Source: a virus
IMG/VR virus record: IMGVR_UViG_3300037247_000965
Coordinates: 1-36,274 of that record
Strand: one strand, 5' to 3'
Length of the DNA: 36,274 nt
Shown in pieces: positions 13,275 to 21,398 of the stretch. Position 1 is the first letter of the stretch. Each line of letters begins with the position of its first letter. A program made the position numbers and the translations under genes. The notes beneath the pieces are model-generated. The model had not been told where the DNA came from and did no database searches. It saw only the letters and a program-made list of their open reading frames with translations.

Positions 13275-14477
13275 ATGGCCCAGACACTACTGAGTCCGAC
13301 CATCATTGTTCGCCGCGCGTTGGCGTACTTCCATGAGAAGGCGAAGTTCATTGGAAGTATCAACCGGGAATATGATTCCCGGTTTGCCAACAGCGGCGCA
13401 AGTCCGAGCGGAAAGATCGGCCCGAGCTTGCTCATCCGTATGCCTAACCAATTCACCGTCCGCAGTGGGGTGGTGATGTCTGTTAAGGACGTCGAAGAAG
13501 AAACCCAGACTTTGACCGTTTCTACAGTCAAGGGCGTGGACTTCGATTTCCCGGTGACAGACCTCACTCTGACCATTGACGACTTCTCTGGGCGGTATGT
13601 CGAGCCAGCGGTGGCACGACTGGTTGCCGAACTCGAAGCTGACGCACTCTCCATGTACAAGGACATTGCGAACATCGTGGATGGAGATGCCGCCGCCTTT
13701 GATTTCATCCACCTTTCGACGGCGCAAGAGGCGTTGAACGACAACATTGCGCCGCCGGAAAGCCGCTTCGCCTTGTTGAGTAACAAGCACGTCAACAAGT
13801 ACAACGTCGCCACCAAGGGGTTGTTCAACCCTGGCGGGGACATCTCGAAGCAAATCCGACGCGGGGTGATTACCAATGTGTGCGATTTCGACATCATGTC
13901 GAGCAGCCATATTGGAAACCACACCACCGGCACAGCAGCCAAAACCACCGGCTACGTGACCGACAACCCAGTAGTTGGCGCTGTGCTGGCTGTTAAAACC
14001 GGAACAACCACCTTCTTCAAGGGTGACATCTTCACGATTGCGGATGTTTTCTCAGTTCACCCGGAAACCAAGGCCAGCACTGGCGTGTTGAAGAAGTTTG
14101 CTGTGACTGCCGACTCTGGCGGAAGCGCAAGTTCGCTGGCGATTTCACCGGCGATTGTGGCGACTGGAGCCAAGCAGAACGTCAGCGCCGCTGCTGGTGA
14201 CGGGAAGGCGATTGTGAAGGTGGGCGCTGGCGCGAGCGAATTGCTCAACAACTCGGTGGCTTACCACAAGGATGCTTTCACCTTTGTGACCGCAGACTTG
14301 GTGGATGTGAGCAAGTTCGGTGCTTGGGGCAAGCGAGAACAACTGGACGGTATCTCGATGAGCATAGCCCGGCAACTCGACATCACCAACCTCACCGTCC
14401 CGTGCCGTATTGACGTGCTGTACGGTTTCAAAACCATCCGGCCAGAGCTGGCAGTTCGCATACACGCGGACGGCTAA
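13275..14477 (+). CDS. major capsid (coat) protein, P22 gp5-like
   Basis: 400 residues. The opening (LSPTIIVRRALAYFHEKAKF), the segment FPVTDLTLTIDDFSGRYVEP and LEADALSMYKDI match the P22-type coat family, which uses the HK97 fold. A glycine/alanine/threonine-rich inserted region (about 215-310, containing many VTADSGGSAS-type stretches) corresponds to the extra insertion domain of this family. P22 gp5 has about 430 residues. A GGAGG lies 11 nt before the ATG. As expected it follows the scaffold gene. Confidence 0.9.
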   Translation: MAQTLLSPTIIVRRALAYFHEKAKFIGSINREYDSRFANSGASPSGKIGPSLLIRMPNQFTVRSGVVMSVKDVEEETQTLTVSTVKGVDFDFPVTDLTLTIDDFSGRYVEPAVARLVAELEADALSMYKDIANIVDGDAAAFDFIHLSTAQEALNDNIAPPESRFALLSNKHVNKYNVATKGLFNPGGDISKQIRRGVITNVCDFDIMSSSHIGNHTTGTAAKTTGYVTDNPVVGAVLAVKTGTTTFFKGDIFTIADVFSVHPETKASTGVLKKFAVTADSGGSASSLAISPAIVATGAKQNVSAAAGDGKAIVKVGAGASELLNNSVAYHKDAFTFVTADLVDVSKFGAWGKREQLDGISMSIARQLDITNLTVPCRIDVLYGFKTIRPELAVRIHADG

Positions 14478-14501
14478 TAGCCGGAAAAGGAGAAGCCAAA
14501 A

Positions 14502-14702
14502 ATGGCAAAAAGGGAACTCAGCAGGGATACCCCGGATGGAACCAGCCTCGGACAGTCCGCCACCGACAAGGTGGGCCTTTACGGGGTTACTCCGGTCGTA
14601 CAGGCGGCGATTGCGGCCGCGGGCACCGACGCGGCTACAACCCAAACCCTAGCGAATGACTTGCGGACCAAGTTGATCGCTTTGGGCGCGGTCAAGGCGT
14701 AA
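14502..14702 (+). CDS. small virion-type protein with GLYGVTPV motif, 66 aa
   Basis: Starts after GGAG. The motif LGQSATDKVGLYGVTPVVQ (about 16-34) is a short sequence found repeatedly in phage structural proteins, often at the trimerising or C-terminal end of head or tail fibre proteins. The rest is an alanine-rich helix (AAIAAAGTDAATTQTLANDL). I infer a small structural or decoration protein from the motif and its place directly after the coat gene. Confidence 0.6.
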   Translation: MAKRELSRDTPDGTSLGQSATDKVGLYGVTPVVQAAIAAAGTDAATTQTLANDLRTKLIALGAVKA

Positions 14703-14708
14703 AGCTGG

Positions 14709-14729
14709 GGGGCGGTTCGTCCGCCCCCA
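14709..14729 (+). promoter_or_regulatory. GC-rich hairpin before the glycosyltransferase gene
   Basis: GGGGGCGG, a 5-nt loop TTCGT, then CCGCCCCC: a perfect 8-bp stem between two genes. No T-tract follows, and no Shine-Dalgarno lies before the next ATG at 14737. It may act as a transcript-stability or translation-control structure. Confidence 0.55.
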
Positions 14730-14736
14730 TAGCTCT

Positions 14737-15993
14737 ATGAAGGTTATCTTTGCCATCCCCGCGCTTCCGGGGACGCTCCAGATGGAGTGTGCGCTGAGCT
14801 TGATGCAGACGCAGCGCATTCTTGACCTGAAAGGCATCCCACACGAACTATTCACACTTTGCCAGTGCGGTTCCATCAATACAGCACGCAACACTTTGGT
14901 AGCAATGTTCTTAGCAGATGCCGAGGCGACCGACCTCTTTTTCATTGACTCAGATGTGGGATTTGACCCGGCGGCTGTAGTGAAAATCTTGGAACGCTCT
15001 GAGTCGATTGTTGCCGGAATCTACCCCCTGAAACGCGATGAGGGTGGTTTCCCGGTAAGACTCAAGACTAAGGACGGCGTGCCTTTGGGACGCGATGGAC
15101 TGATTGAAGCTATTTTCCTACCAGCAGGCTTCATGCGGATCAAGCGGGGAGTGTTCGACCTGCTGGCTGAATCATACCCGGAACTGAAGTACGAGGAAAG
15201 CGTGATCGAAGTGGACAGCGGAGCGGGCCAAGAAGCATTTGATTTCTTCGGCATGGGTGCCTTCGGACGGCGCTTCCGAACAGAGGACTACGCCTTTTGT
15301 CAGCGGTGGCGGGACATCAACGGCACGCTTTGGGTATATCCGAACATTGACTTTCAGCACATTGGCAGTAAGTCCTATAAGGGCAATTACCATGAGCATC
15401 TTCTACGGCTTCCTGGGGGAGCCAAAGACCTTACCCGCTTAGTACCTTATGCGGAACTGCCAGGCTGGATGAACCTTGAAGAATTGGAGTGGCTGGTTGA
15501 ACAAGCCTCCCAGCACCAGCGCATCGTTGAACTCGGCTCTCACCTTGGGCGCTCCACTCTTGCCTTGGCAGAAAACACAGAAGGCAAAGTTTGGGCGATT
15601 GACCTTTGGAAACCTTGGCGGGATAACTCTTTGACCTCCAGCACGGACCTTTATGAGAAGTTTTGCGCCAACCTGAAGGATGCGATTAGCTCTGGCAAGG
15701 TGACACCGATTGTGAGCGACCACGCAGAGACGGAGAATTTCCCCCCTGAATGGTTGACTGGCCCAAACGACCTCAAACCGGACATGGTATTTGTGGACGG
15801 CGACCATTCCTATGAGGCCGTGCGCCGCGACATAGAAACTTGGCGGCACCGCCTTGCTCCAGGCGGATTGCTCTGCGGCCATGATTATGACTGGCCTAGT
15901 GTGGGGCGCGCGGTCAAAGAGGCGTTTCCTGAAGTTCAAGTTGTCCCCAGCACAAGCATCTGGTTCTATCCGATTCCTACAGGGGCGACCTAA
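14737..15993 (+). CDS. glycosyltransferase-methyltransferase fusion protein
   Basis: 418 residues with two parts. Residues 1-230 resemble a GT-A glycosyltransferase: ARNTLVAMFLADAEATDLFF leads to the metal-binding DSD (71-73), then SIVAGIYPLKRDEGGFPV and RTEDYAFCQRW. Residues about 255-418 resemble a class I SAM methyltransferase of the Methyltransf_24 type: VELGSHLGRSTLAL (264-277), AIDLW, MVFVDGDHSYEAV (350-362) and LAPGGLLCGHDYD. The product may add and methylate a sugar on DNA, capsid or another target. The gene sits between coat and gp4-like genes, where P22 has none, follows a hairpin and lacks a Shine-Dalgarno, suggesting insertion. Confidence 0.8.
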   Translation: MKVIFAIPALPGTLQMECALSLMQTQRILDLKGIPHELFTLCQCGSINTARNTLVAMFLADAEATDLFFIDSDVGFDPAAVVKILERSESIVAGIYPLKRDEGGFPVRLKTKDGVPLGRDGLIEAIFLPAGFMRIKRGVFDLLAESYPELKYEESVIEVDSGAGQEAFDFFGMGAFGRRFRTEDYAFCQRWRDINGTLWVYPNIDFQHIGSKSYKGNYHEHLLRLPGGAKDLTRLVPYAELPGWMNLEELEWLVEQASQHQRIVELGSHLGRSTLALAENTEGKVWAIDLWKPWRDNSLTSSTDLYEKFCANLKDAISSGKVTPIVSDHAETENFPPEWLTGPNDLKPDMVFVDGDHSYEAVRRDIETWRHRLAPGGLLCGHDYDWPSVGRAVKEAFPEVQVVPSTSIWFYPIPTGAT

Positions 15994-16743
15994 ATGCCAA
16001 TCCTTCTCTCACCCTACGCGATCTACCAGCACAACACTACCGGGGCGAAGCTCGTCAAAAGGGCTTTGCGTAAGCTGGGTGTCATTGAAAGCGGACAAGA
16101 ACTGAACGGGAATGAACTGGCCGATGCCCTGGAAGAAATCAACGGGATGCTGGACAACTGGAACACCGAGGAGTTGCTTGTCCATGTGGTGAATCGCAAT
16201 GCTTGGACTATCAGCGCAGCCACTTCCACTTTGGAGATAGGCCCCGGGGGAAGCCTAGACCAAGTGCGCCCGCAACGGATTGAACCCGGCCAGGTTTTCA
16301 TTAAGGAAAACGAGATCGAGTATCCCACTACCATCTGGCAGCTCGACCGCTGGACTCGCATTGCCGACAAGACCACTACCGGCAGACCTCACATTCTCTA
16401 CTACGAGGCCAATCATCCTTTGGGGAAGATTTACCTCTGGCCCGTAACCGACAAGAACTACGACATTGTGATTTACTCTTGGAACCTGCTGGGCCAAATT
16501 TCCAACATCAATCAGCAAATGGCTTTTCCGCCCGGTTACGCCGATGCGATCATGTACGAGCTGGCAATCCGGCTGGCTCCTGAGTACGGCAAGACCGTGC
16601 CTGCGGTTGTTGCTGTGGCTGCGGTGCAGAGCAAAGCCAACGTCAAACGCATCAACAGCCAAACACCGGAATTGCGCGTGGACCCGGCCCTGCTGGAACG
16701 AGGAGCAGGACGCTGGAATATTAAGAGCTACGACTGGAATTGA
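15994..16743 (+). CDS. head completion protein, P22 gp4-like
   Basis: 249 residues, starting right after the previous stop. The helical N-terminal part (VKRALRKLGVIESGQELNGN, then ALEEINGMLDNWNTE) is typical of the gp4 tail-accessory family that plugs the portal after packaging. Later, a gp4-like YADAIMYELAIRLAPEYGK segment supports this. P22 gp4 is about 166 residues, so this version carries a longer middle. It is followed at once by the gp10-like gene, as in P22. Confidence 0.85.
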   Translation: MPILLSPYAIYQHNTTGAKLVKRALRKLGVIESGQELNGNELADALEEINGMLDNWNTEELLVHVVNRNAWTISAATSTLEIGPGGSLDQVRPQRIEPGQVFIKENEIEYPTTIWQLDRWTRIADKTTTGRPHILYYEANHPLGKIYLWPVTDKNYDIVIYSWNLLGQISNINQQMAFPPGYADAIMYELAIRLAPEYGKTVPAVVAVAAVQSKANVKRINSQTPELRVDPALLERGAGRWNIKSYDWN

Positions 16744-16744
16744 T

Positions 16745-18166
16745 ATGGCACCGTTCGTCGGATTTATCGGACCTTCTTACACCCTGCGCTCAGTGTCGGT
16801 TGACGCGCAGAAAAGCCTGAATTTATTTCCTGAGCTGAACGAAATTGGCACTGGGAAGCACCGCGAGATTGCTGCGCTGGTTTCGACTCCAGGACTGACA
16901 AGGATCGCTACCTTGGCAGGGCCAGGACGCGGGCTCTACGCTGCGGGCAATGGAAGGCTGTTTGCCGTAAGCGGAAGCAAGTTCTACGAAATCACCCTCA
17001 CCGCCGCCCTTGAGTACGGAACCCTCAGTTCCAGCACCGGGCAGGTCGGAATGGCTGACAACGGCATTGATCTTTTGGTCGTGGATGGCGTGAAAGGCTA
17101 CACCTTCAGATTTTCTACCAATACCTTTGCCGAAATCACCGATCCCGACTTTCCCAAAGCGTCAGCCTGCGCTTTTGTGGATCAATACCTGATTGTCTCC
17201 GAAGTCGGCACGCGCAAGTTTTGGATCTCCGCGCTCGCCGGCGCTACCGATTGGGATGGCCTGGACTTTGCCACCAAAGAAGGTGCCACCGACGAACTGC
17301 TAACTTTGCTGGTTGACCACCGGGAATTGTGGTTGTTCGGCCGAACTTCCAGCGAAGTCTATTTCAACTCCGGCGCGTCGGATTTTCCCTTTGAGCGCCG
17401 AGAGTTTCTGGAGCATGGGATTGCTGCGAAAGACACAGCGCAAAAGATGGACAACTCAGTGTTTTGGTTGCAGAGAGATGTCAACGGGAAACACATGGTC
17501 TTTCGAGCAGAGGGCTACCAACCGCGCCGCGTCAGCACCCACGCGGTCGAGAAGGCGATTGACGGTTACGGTGACACCTCGGGCGCGACTTCCTACACTT
17601 ATCAGTCTGGCGGGCACTCGTTTTACGTACTAAACGCTGGGGGAGAGACGACTTGGGTGCTCGATGTTTCTACGGGCTTGTGGCATGAGCGTGACTACAC
17701 CGCCTCGGACGGCACCCACACCCGCCACCGCGCCCAGAACCACGCCTTTGCCGGCGGACGGCATATTGTGGACGACTTTGAAAACGGCAACCTGTATGAA
17801 TTGAGCGATTTGGTTTATACCGATGATGGCGTAGTCATTACTCGCCAGCGCCGCGCACCTCACTTGAATGCGAATGGCCGGCGGCTCATCCTGCACAGTT
17901 TTCAGCTTGATATGGAAACTGGAATGGGGTTGGCAAGCGGGCAAGGCAAAGACCCGCAGGTGATGCTCAGAATTTCGCGTGACGGCGCCCACTCTTGGGG
18001 CAATGAGCATTGGGTCAGTGCAGGCAAGCAGGGGAAATTCCTGCATCGGGCCAAGTGGAATAGGCTTGGACAGGCGAGAGATTTTGTCTTGGAAGTGACG
18101 ATTACCGATCCTGTGCCGGTTACTTTGATTTCAGCTTTGCTTGAGGCCGAAGGTTTAAGGAACTGA
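16745..18166 (+). CDS. packaged-DNA stabilisation / tail hub protein, P22 gp10-like
   Basis: 473 residues from ATG 16745, almost exactly the size of P22 gp10 (about 472). Typical features are KSLNLFPELNE near the start, STPGLTRIA, the RGLYAAGNGRLFAVSGSKFY strand repeat, and WLFGRTSSEVYFNSG, consistent with the beta-propeller of this family. It forms the hexameric ring between gp4 and the tail and keeps DNA inside the capsid. It overlaps the next gene at TGATG. Confidence 0.88.
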   Translation: MAPFVGFIGPSYTLRSVSVDAQKSLNLFPELNEIGTGKHREIAALVSTPGLTRIATLAGPGRGLYAAGNGRLFAVSGSKFYEITLTAALEYGTLSSSTGQVGMADNGIDLLVVDGVKGYTFRFSTNTFAEITDPDFPKASACAFVDQYLIVSEVGTRKFWISALAGATDWDGLDFATKEGATDELLTLLVDHRELWLFGRTSSEVYFNSGASDFPFERREFLEHGIAAKDTAQKMDNSVFWLQRDVNGKHMVFRAEGYQPRRVSTHAVEKAIDGYGDTSGATSYTYQSGGHSFYVLNAGGETTWVLDVSTGLWHERDYTASDGTHTRHRAQNHAFAGGRHIVDDFENGNLYELSDLVYTDDGVVITRQRRAPHLNANGRRLILHSFQLDMETGMGLASGQGKDPQVMLRISRDGAHSWGNEHWVSAGKQGKFLHRAKWNRLGQARDFVLEVTITDPVPVTLISALLEAEGLRN

Positions 18167-18801
18167 TGCCGACCTATCCGCAGATGCGCGCCGAACCGCC
18201 CATACGAGAGCCGCTGACCGATAAGGACGGGCGGCTCACACGCCCGTGGGTTGCGTGGTTTCAAGGCCAGTACAAGAAGCTGGGCGGGGCAACCGACACA
18301 GCGCCGATTAGCGTGTTGGGTTCAGCGGTCAGCATCACGGGCGAGATTGACCCTGGTCAGCTTACCCCGCCGATTGCAGTAGCAACGGGCGGCACGGGCG
18401 CGGTAGATGCCCCCACCGCGCGGACCAACCTATCAGCGCAGCGCGCGATTGTCGGCAGCGCGAGCGAGAAGTTAGCAGTCTGGGATGCCACTGAGAGCGA
18501 TTTCATTGGCAAGACACTAGCGGATGCTGGGATCGTCCCTGCTTCTAACATCAAGTTTGGCCGACAATCGCTGAATCAACCGGCGACGGCCAACGCAGGG
18601 GATTTTGCCGACACCGCCTTTACCTGGAGTTCGGCCTTTCCCGACAACAACTACACGGTTTTGAGTGCGCTGGAATCCACCAAGCGCGGGGCGCTCACGA
18701 TTCTAAACAAAGTGGCTGCGGGGTTCGATGTTCGGCTGACGAATGTGACAGCGGAGAAAGCTGACGGCACCGCGCATCTGCTGGGAGTGAAAGACCCGTA
18801 A
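18166..18801 (+). CDS. tail fibre-like structural protein in the needle slot, 211 aa
   Basis: Residues about 74-90 contain ATGGTGAVDAPTARTNL, the GGTG-A-T-A-x-x-N-L motif common in phage tail fibre shafts. The C-terminal 100 residues are beta-rich (FADTAFTWSSAFPDNNYTVL), like a receptor-binding or head domain. In P22 this position is held by gp26, the tail needle. Here the sequence looks more like a short fibre than the long coiled-coil gp26, so its exact role is inferred from position. Confidence 0.65.
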   Translation: MPTYPQMRAEPPIREPLTDKDGRLTRPWVAWFQGQYKKLGGATDTAPISVLGSAVSITGEIDPGQLTPPIAVATGGTGAVDAPTARTNLSAQRAIVGSASEKLAVWDATESDFIGKTLADAGIVPASNIKFGRQSLNQPATANAGDFADTAFTWSSAFPDNNYTVLSALESTKRGALTILNKVAAGFDVRLTNVTAEKADGTAHLLGVKDP

Positions 18802-19316
18802 TGGCACCAACAGCAATCGCGTCCAAGTACGAGATTGTTTCTCCCTTTCCAGAGGAGTGCTTCCCGGCTTTTTGGAGTTGGATGGCAGAATTCAGAGAGC
18901 AGATGGTGGACGACTTTAGCCCGCAAACCTTTCAAGAATTGGTAGCGAAGGCACGACAGGACCAAGCGGCTGGGGGCAAGAGTTACGCCATTATGCAGAA
19001 TGGAGTTGTAGTTGGTTGTGTGTGGGGAGAGCATGTGGGCGACCGAGTATATGCTGGCCATCTGGTATTTGACCGCGATTCTTTGAAGTCAGCGGAGAAA
19101 CTGGAAGCCACCAAGATAACCTTACAGCGGTTTTTCTCTGAGGGAGCGAGAAAGATTCGCTGGATGGCCCTAAGTGACAATCGCGCTTACCGAATCTTCC
19201 TTCGGCGCTTGGGGGCCACGTTCGAAGGTGAGTTGAAGCGTGAAACGCGACGGCAGGGCAAAGAGTGCGACGTGGTTCTGTTTGCTTCGTTTCCTGCTGA
19301 GGAGCAGTCAACATGA
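18801..19316 (+). CDS. GNAT-type acetyltransferase, P22 gp14-like (DUF2824)
   Basis: 171 residues, matching the length of P22 gp14 (about 172), a protein of the DUF2824/GNAT class encoded in the same place. Visible are a GNAT-like beta stretch AIMQNGVVVGCVWGE (72-86), VYAGHLVFDRD, and a helix with NRAYRIFLRRLGATFEGELK (about 130-149), the typical N-x-x-A-x-x-x-x-x-x-x-G-F pattern of the C-terminal half. Its role in the virion is unclear. Confidence 0.8.
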   Translation: MAPTAIASKYEIVSPFPEECFPAFWSWMAEFREQMVDDFSPQTFQELVAKARQDQAAGGKSYAIMQNGVVVGCVWGEHVGDRVYAGHLVFDRDSLKSAEKLEATKITLQRFFSEGARKIRWMALSDNRAYRIFLRRLGATFEGELKRETRRQGKECDVVLFASFPAEEQST

Positions 19317-20314
19317 AGAACCGCGCAATGTTTTTGCTGTGGCCGATTGCCTTTCTGCTCTCTCGAATCTTTCCTAGCGCCCCCGAAGATGTGGGCTTGG
19401 CTGTGATCGGAACTGCGCTTGCTATCGGGCTAGGAGTAGCTTCGGCGGCTGGTTCGGTTGCCAGTGGTGTTTTGGCTGCTAAAGGTGCTGGCAAACAAGC
19501 CCGAGCAGCGGAACGCGCCACAGAAGTCGGTGTTGCGGAAGAACGCAGGCAATTTGACATCACCCAACAGAATCTCGCCCCCTGGCTAGGGGCAGGCACG
19601 GCAGCAGTTCAGCGCCTACAGTTTTTGCTGGGCTTGTCAGGCCAACCGACAGGGCAGCCCGCAGTCGGAGGGTTCCCTGGGGGTTTCGATTCTGCCGACC
19701 TGCGGGACGGGGACCGCTTTGGGAGATTGAGCCGTTTCGCGGATGAAGATGGGTTTGACTTTGACCCTACCCGTTTTCGGAGCGCGGCGGCACCCGGCGG
19801 CGGCCCAGAGGAAACCGACCCCGAGTTTGGTTCGTTGATGCAGGACTTCGGTTTGGAAGATTTTGAAACCGAGCCAGGATATGAGTTTCGTTTGGCAGAA
19901 GGGGCGAAAGCATTAGAGCGTTCAGCGGCGGCGCGCGGTCAGTCGTTTTCTGGCGGAACACTAAAAGCCTTGACGCGCTACAGTCAGGGGGTTGCTTCGG
20001 ATGAATTTGGCAGAGCCTACGGGCGCTTCCAAGAGAATCGTATGACTCGCTACAACTTCCTGGCGGGCTTGTCGGGCACAGGGCAGGCCACCGGCGTTCA
20101 ACTCGGAGACATAGGCGCGAGAACAGCGAGTGACATTGCGGGAATCCAAATCGGAGGAATCACATCGGCGGCAGCGGCCAGGGCTTCGGGTTACTCTGCT
20201 CTAGGGCAAAGCATCGGACAGGGAGTGAACACTAGCTTGAATTGGCTGGCGCTTAGCCGGTTGGCGCAGCGGAAACCCGGCCCAGAGGATGTCAGGGAAT
20301 TTTTCATGGGTTAA
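19313..20314 (+). CDS. DNA ejection protein, gp7 position
   Basis: 333 residues. The hydrophobic, glycine/alanine-rich N-terminus (VIGTALAIGLGVASAAGSVA region, about 31-50) could insert in membrane. Then come FDITQQNLAPWLGAGTAA (about 82-99) and FGLEDFETEPGYEFRLAEG. GAKALERSAAARGQSFSGGT and LKALTRYSQGVASDEFGRAY complete a pattern I recognise in P22-type and other phage internal virion or DNA-transfer proteins. P22 gp7 is about 229 residues. It would leave the virion with the DNA and help cross the cell envelope. Confidence 0.8.
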   Translation: MKNRAMFLLWPIAFLLSRIFPSAPEDVGLAVIGTALAIGLGVASAAGSVASGVLAAKGAGKQARAAERATEVGVAEERRQFDITQQNLAPWLGAGTAAVQRLQFLLGLSGQPTGQPAVGGFPGGFDSADLRDGDRFGRLSRFADEDGFDFDPTRFRSAAAPGGGPEETDPEFGSLMQDFGLEDFETEPGYEFRLAEGAKALERSAAARGQSFSGGTLKALTRYSQGVASDEFGRAYGRFQENRMTRYNFLAGLSGTGQATGVQLGDIGARTASDIAGIQIGGITSAAAARASGYSALGQSIGQGVNTSLNWLALSRLAQRKPGPEDVREFFMG

Positions 20315-20324
20315 GGAGGCAGTA

Positions 20325-21398
20325 ATGGGAGCATTCTTTCGCACAGACCCTTCTATCACGGCGCGGGGAATCCCTCGTCCCTTTGACCCCATCCAAGCCT
20401 TTTCCCGTATCGCCAACCTGCGTCGCTTGCAACAGCGCGGCCAGATCAACCAGCAAACACTAGAGGATATGGAAAGGGAAAGAGCGAGGATGCAAGCGAT
20501 TCGGGGTGCCGTGGGAGCAGGGGGCACCAATGCTGACATTCTTAGGCGACTTCAACAGGATGCTCCTCTCGCGGGCCTCGCGTATCGAGAGAAGTTTGCA
20601 GCGGAGCAAAGGGCCGCAGCAGGCGAGCAGAGAACGGCACAGAAAGACCAGCTTGAACGCTCCAAGGCTACCTACAAGCTGATTGGACAACTGGCAGGCC
20701 CGCTTAAAGTCCTAGAGGAGTCCGAGGCCGACCTTGAAACCATGCAGGTAGCCTATGCCGATTCGCTCGCAAAATTGGCTGCCGCAGGAATTGACGTTAG
20801 CAAACTCCCCCAGGAGTACAAGCTTGGGATGGCTCAGCAGGCCATCCTGGAAGCGGTAGATGTGACCAAGCAGATTGACCAAGCCCTGCGAGCAGAGGAA
20901 GCCGCAGAGAGAAAGGCGGCAAGAGAGAAGAAACTTCCTGGCGTTGATGTTCCTTTTCCCGCAGATGTAGAAGCTCAGAAAAAGCGGGTGAGAGCGGCGG
21001 GGAGAGAGCCAGATCGGGCTACTCGGGTGCAAGCGGCGATTGCGCGAAAGAACAACGACCTACTTGACTTACAGGAAAAGTATGATTGGCGCGAAGATGA
21101 AGAAGTGTTTTTCAACGCCAGCACTCTTCAAGCCCTAACCCGTGAACAGATGCGGCAACGCAAACAACAAATCCAAAATGCCTTTGAAGAAGAATTGAAA
21201 GCACTCGGCCAGCAGGTAGAACACTTTGAATATCCACTTGAGTGGAATCCCGTGCAGCCCGCTACTCAGCCCGCCGAGCCAGCAAAACAGCGTCTCGCCA
21301 AAAGAGCAGATGTTGAACGCTTTGCCGTCGCGCAGGGTTTAACATACGAACAAGCGGCGCAGAAACTCAAGGCGGGCGGGTGGACAATCGTTGAGTAA
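20325..21398 (+). CDS. DNA ejection protein, gp20 position
   Basis: 357 residues starting after AAGGAGG at ATG 20325 (an upstream in-frame ATG was rejected because it lies in the preceding gene). The central region is almost all helix and coiled coil, rich in Gln, Arg, Glu and Ala (IANLRRLQQRGQINQQTLED, about 27-46). P22 gp20 is an alanine/glutamine-rich helical ejection protein of about 471 residues in the same slot. Assignment rests mainly on position and composition. Its stop overlaps the TTG start of the next gene. Confidence 0.75.
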   Translation: MGAFFRTDPSITARGIPRPFDPIQAFSRIANLRRLQQRGQINQQTLEDMERERARMQAIRGAVGAGGTNADILRRLQQDAPLAGLAYREKFAAEQRAAAGEQRTAQKDQLERSKATYKLIGQLAGPLKVLEESEADLETMQVAYADSLAKLAAAGIDVSKLPQEYKLGMAQQAILEAVDVTKQIDQALRAEEAAERKAAREKKLPGVDVPFPADVEAQKKRVRAAGREPDRATRVQAAIARKNNDLLDLQEKYDWREDEEVFFNASTLQALTREQMRQRKQQIQNAFEEELKALGQQVEHFEYPLEWNPVQPATQPAEPAKQRLAKRADVERFAVAQGLTYEQAAQKLKAGGWTIVE

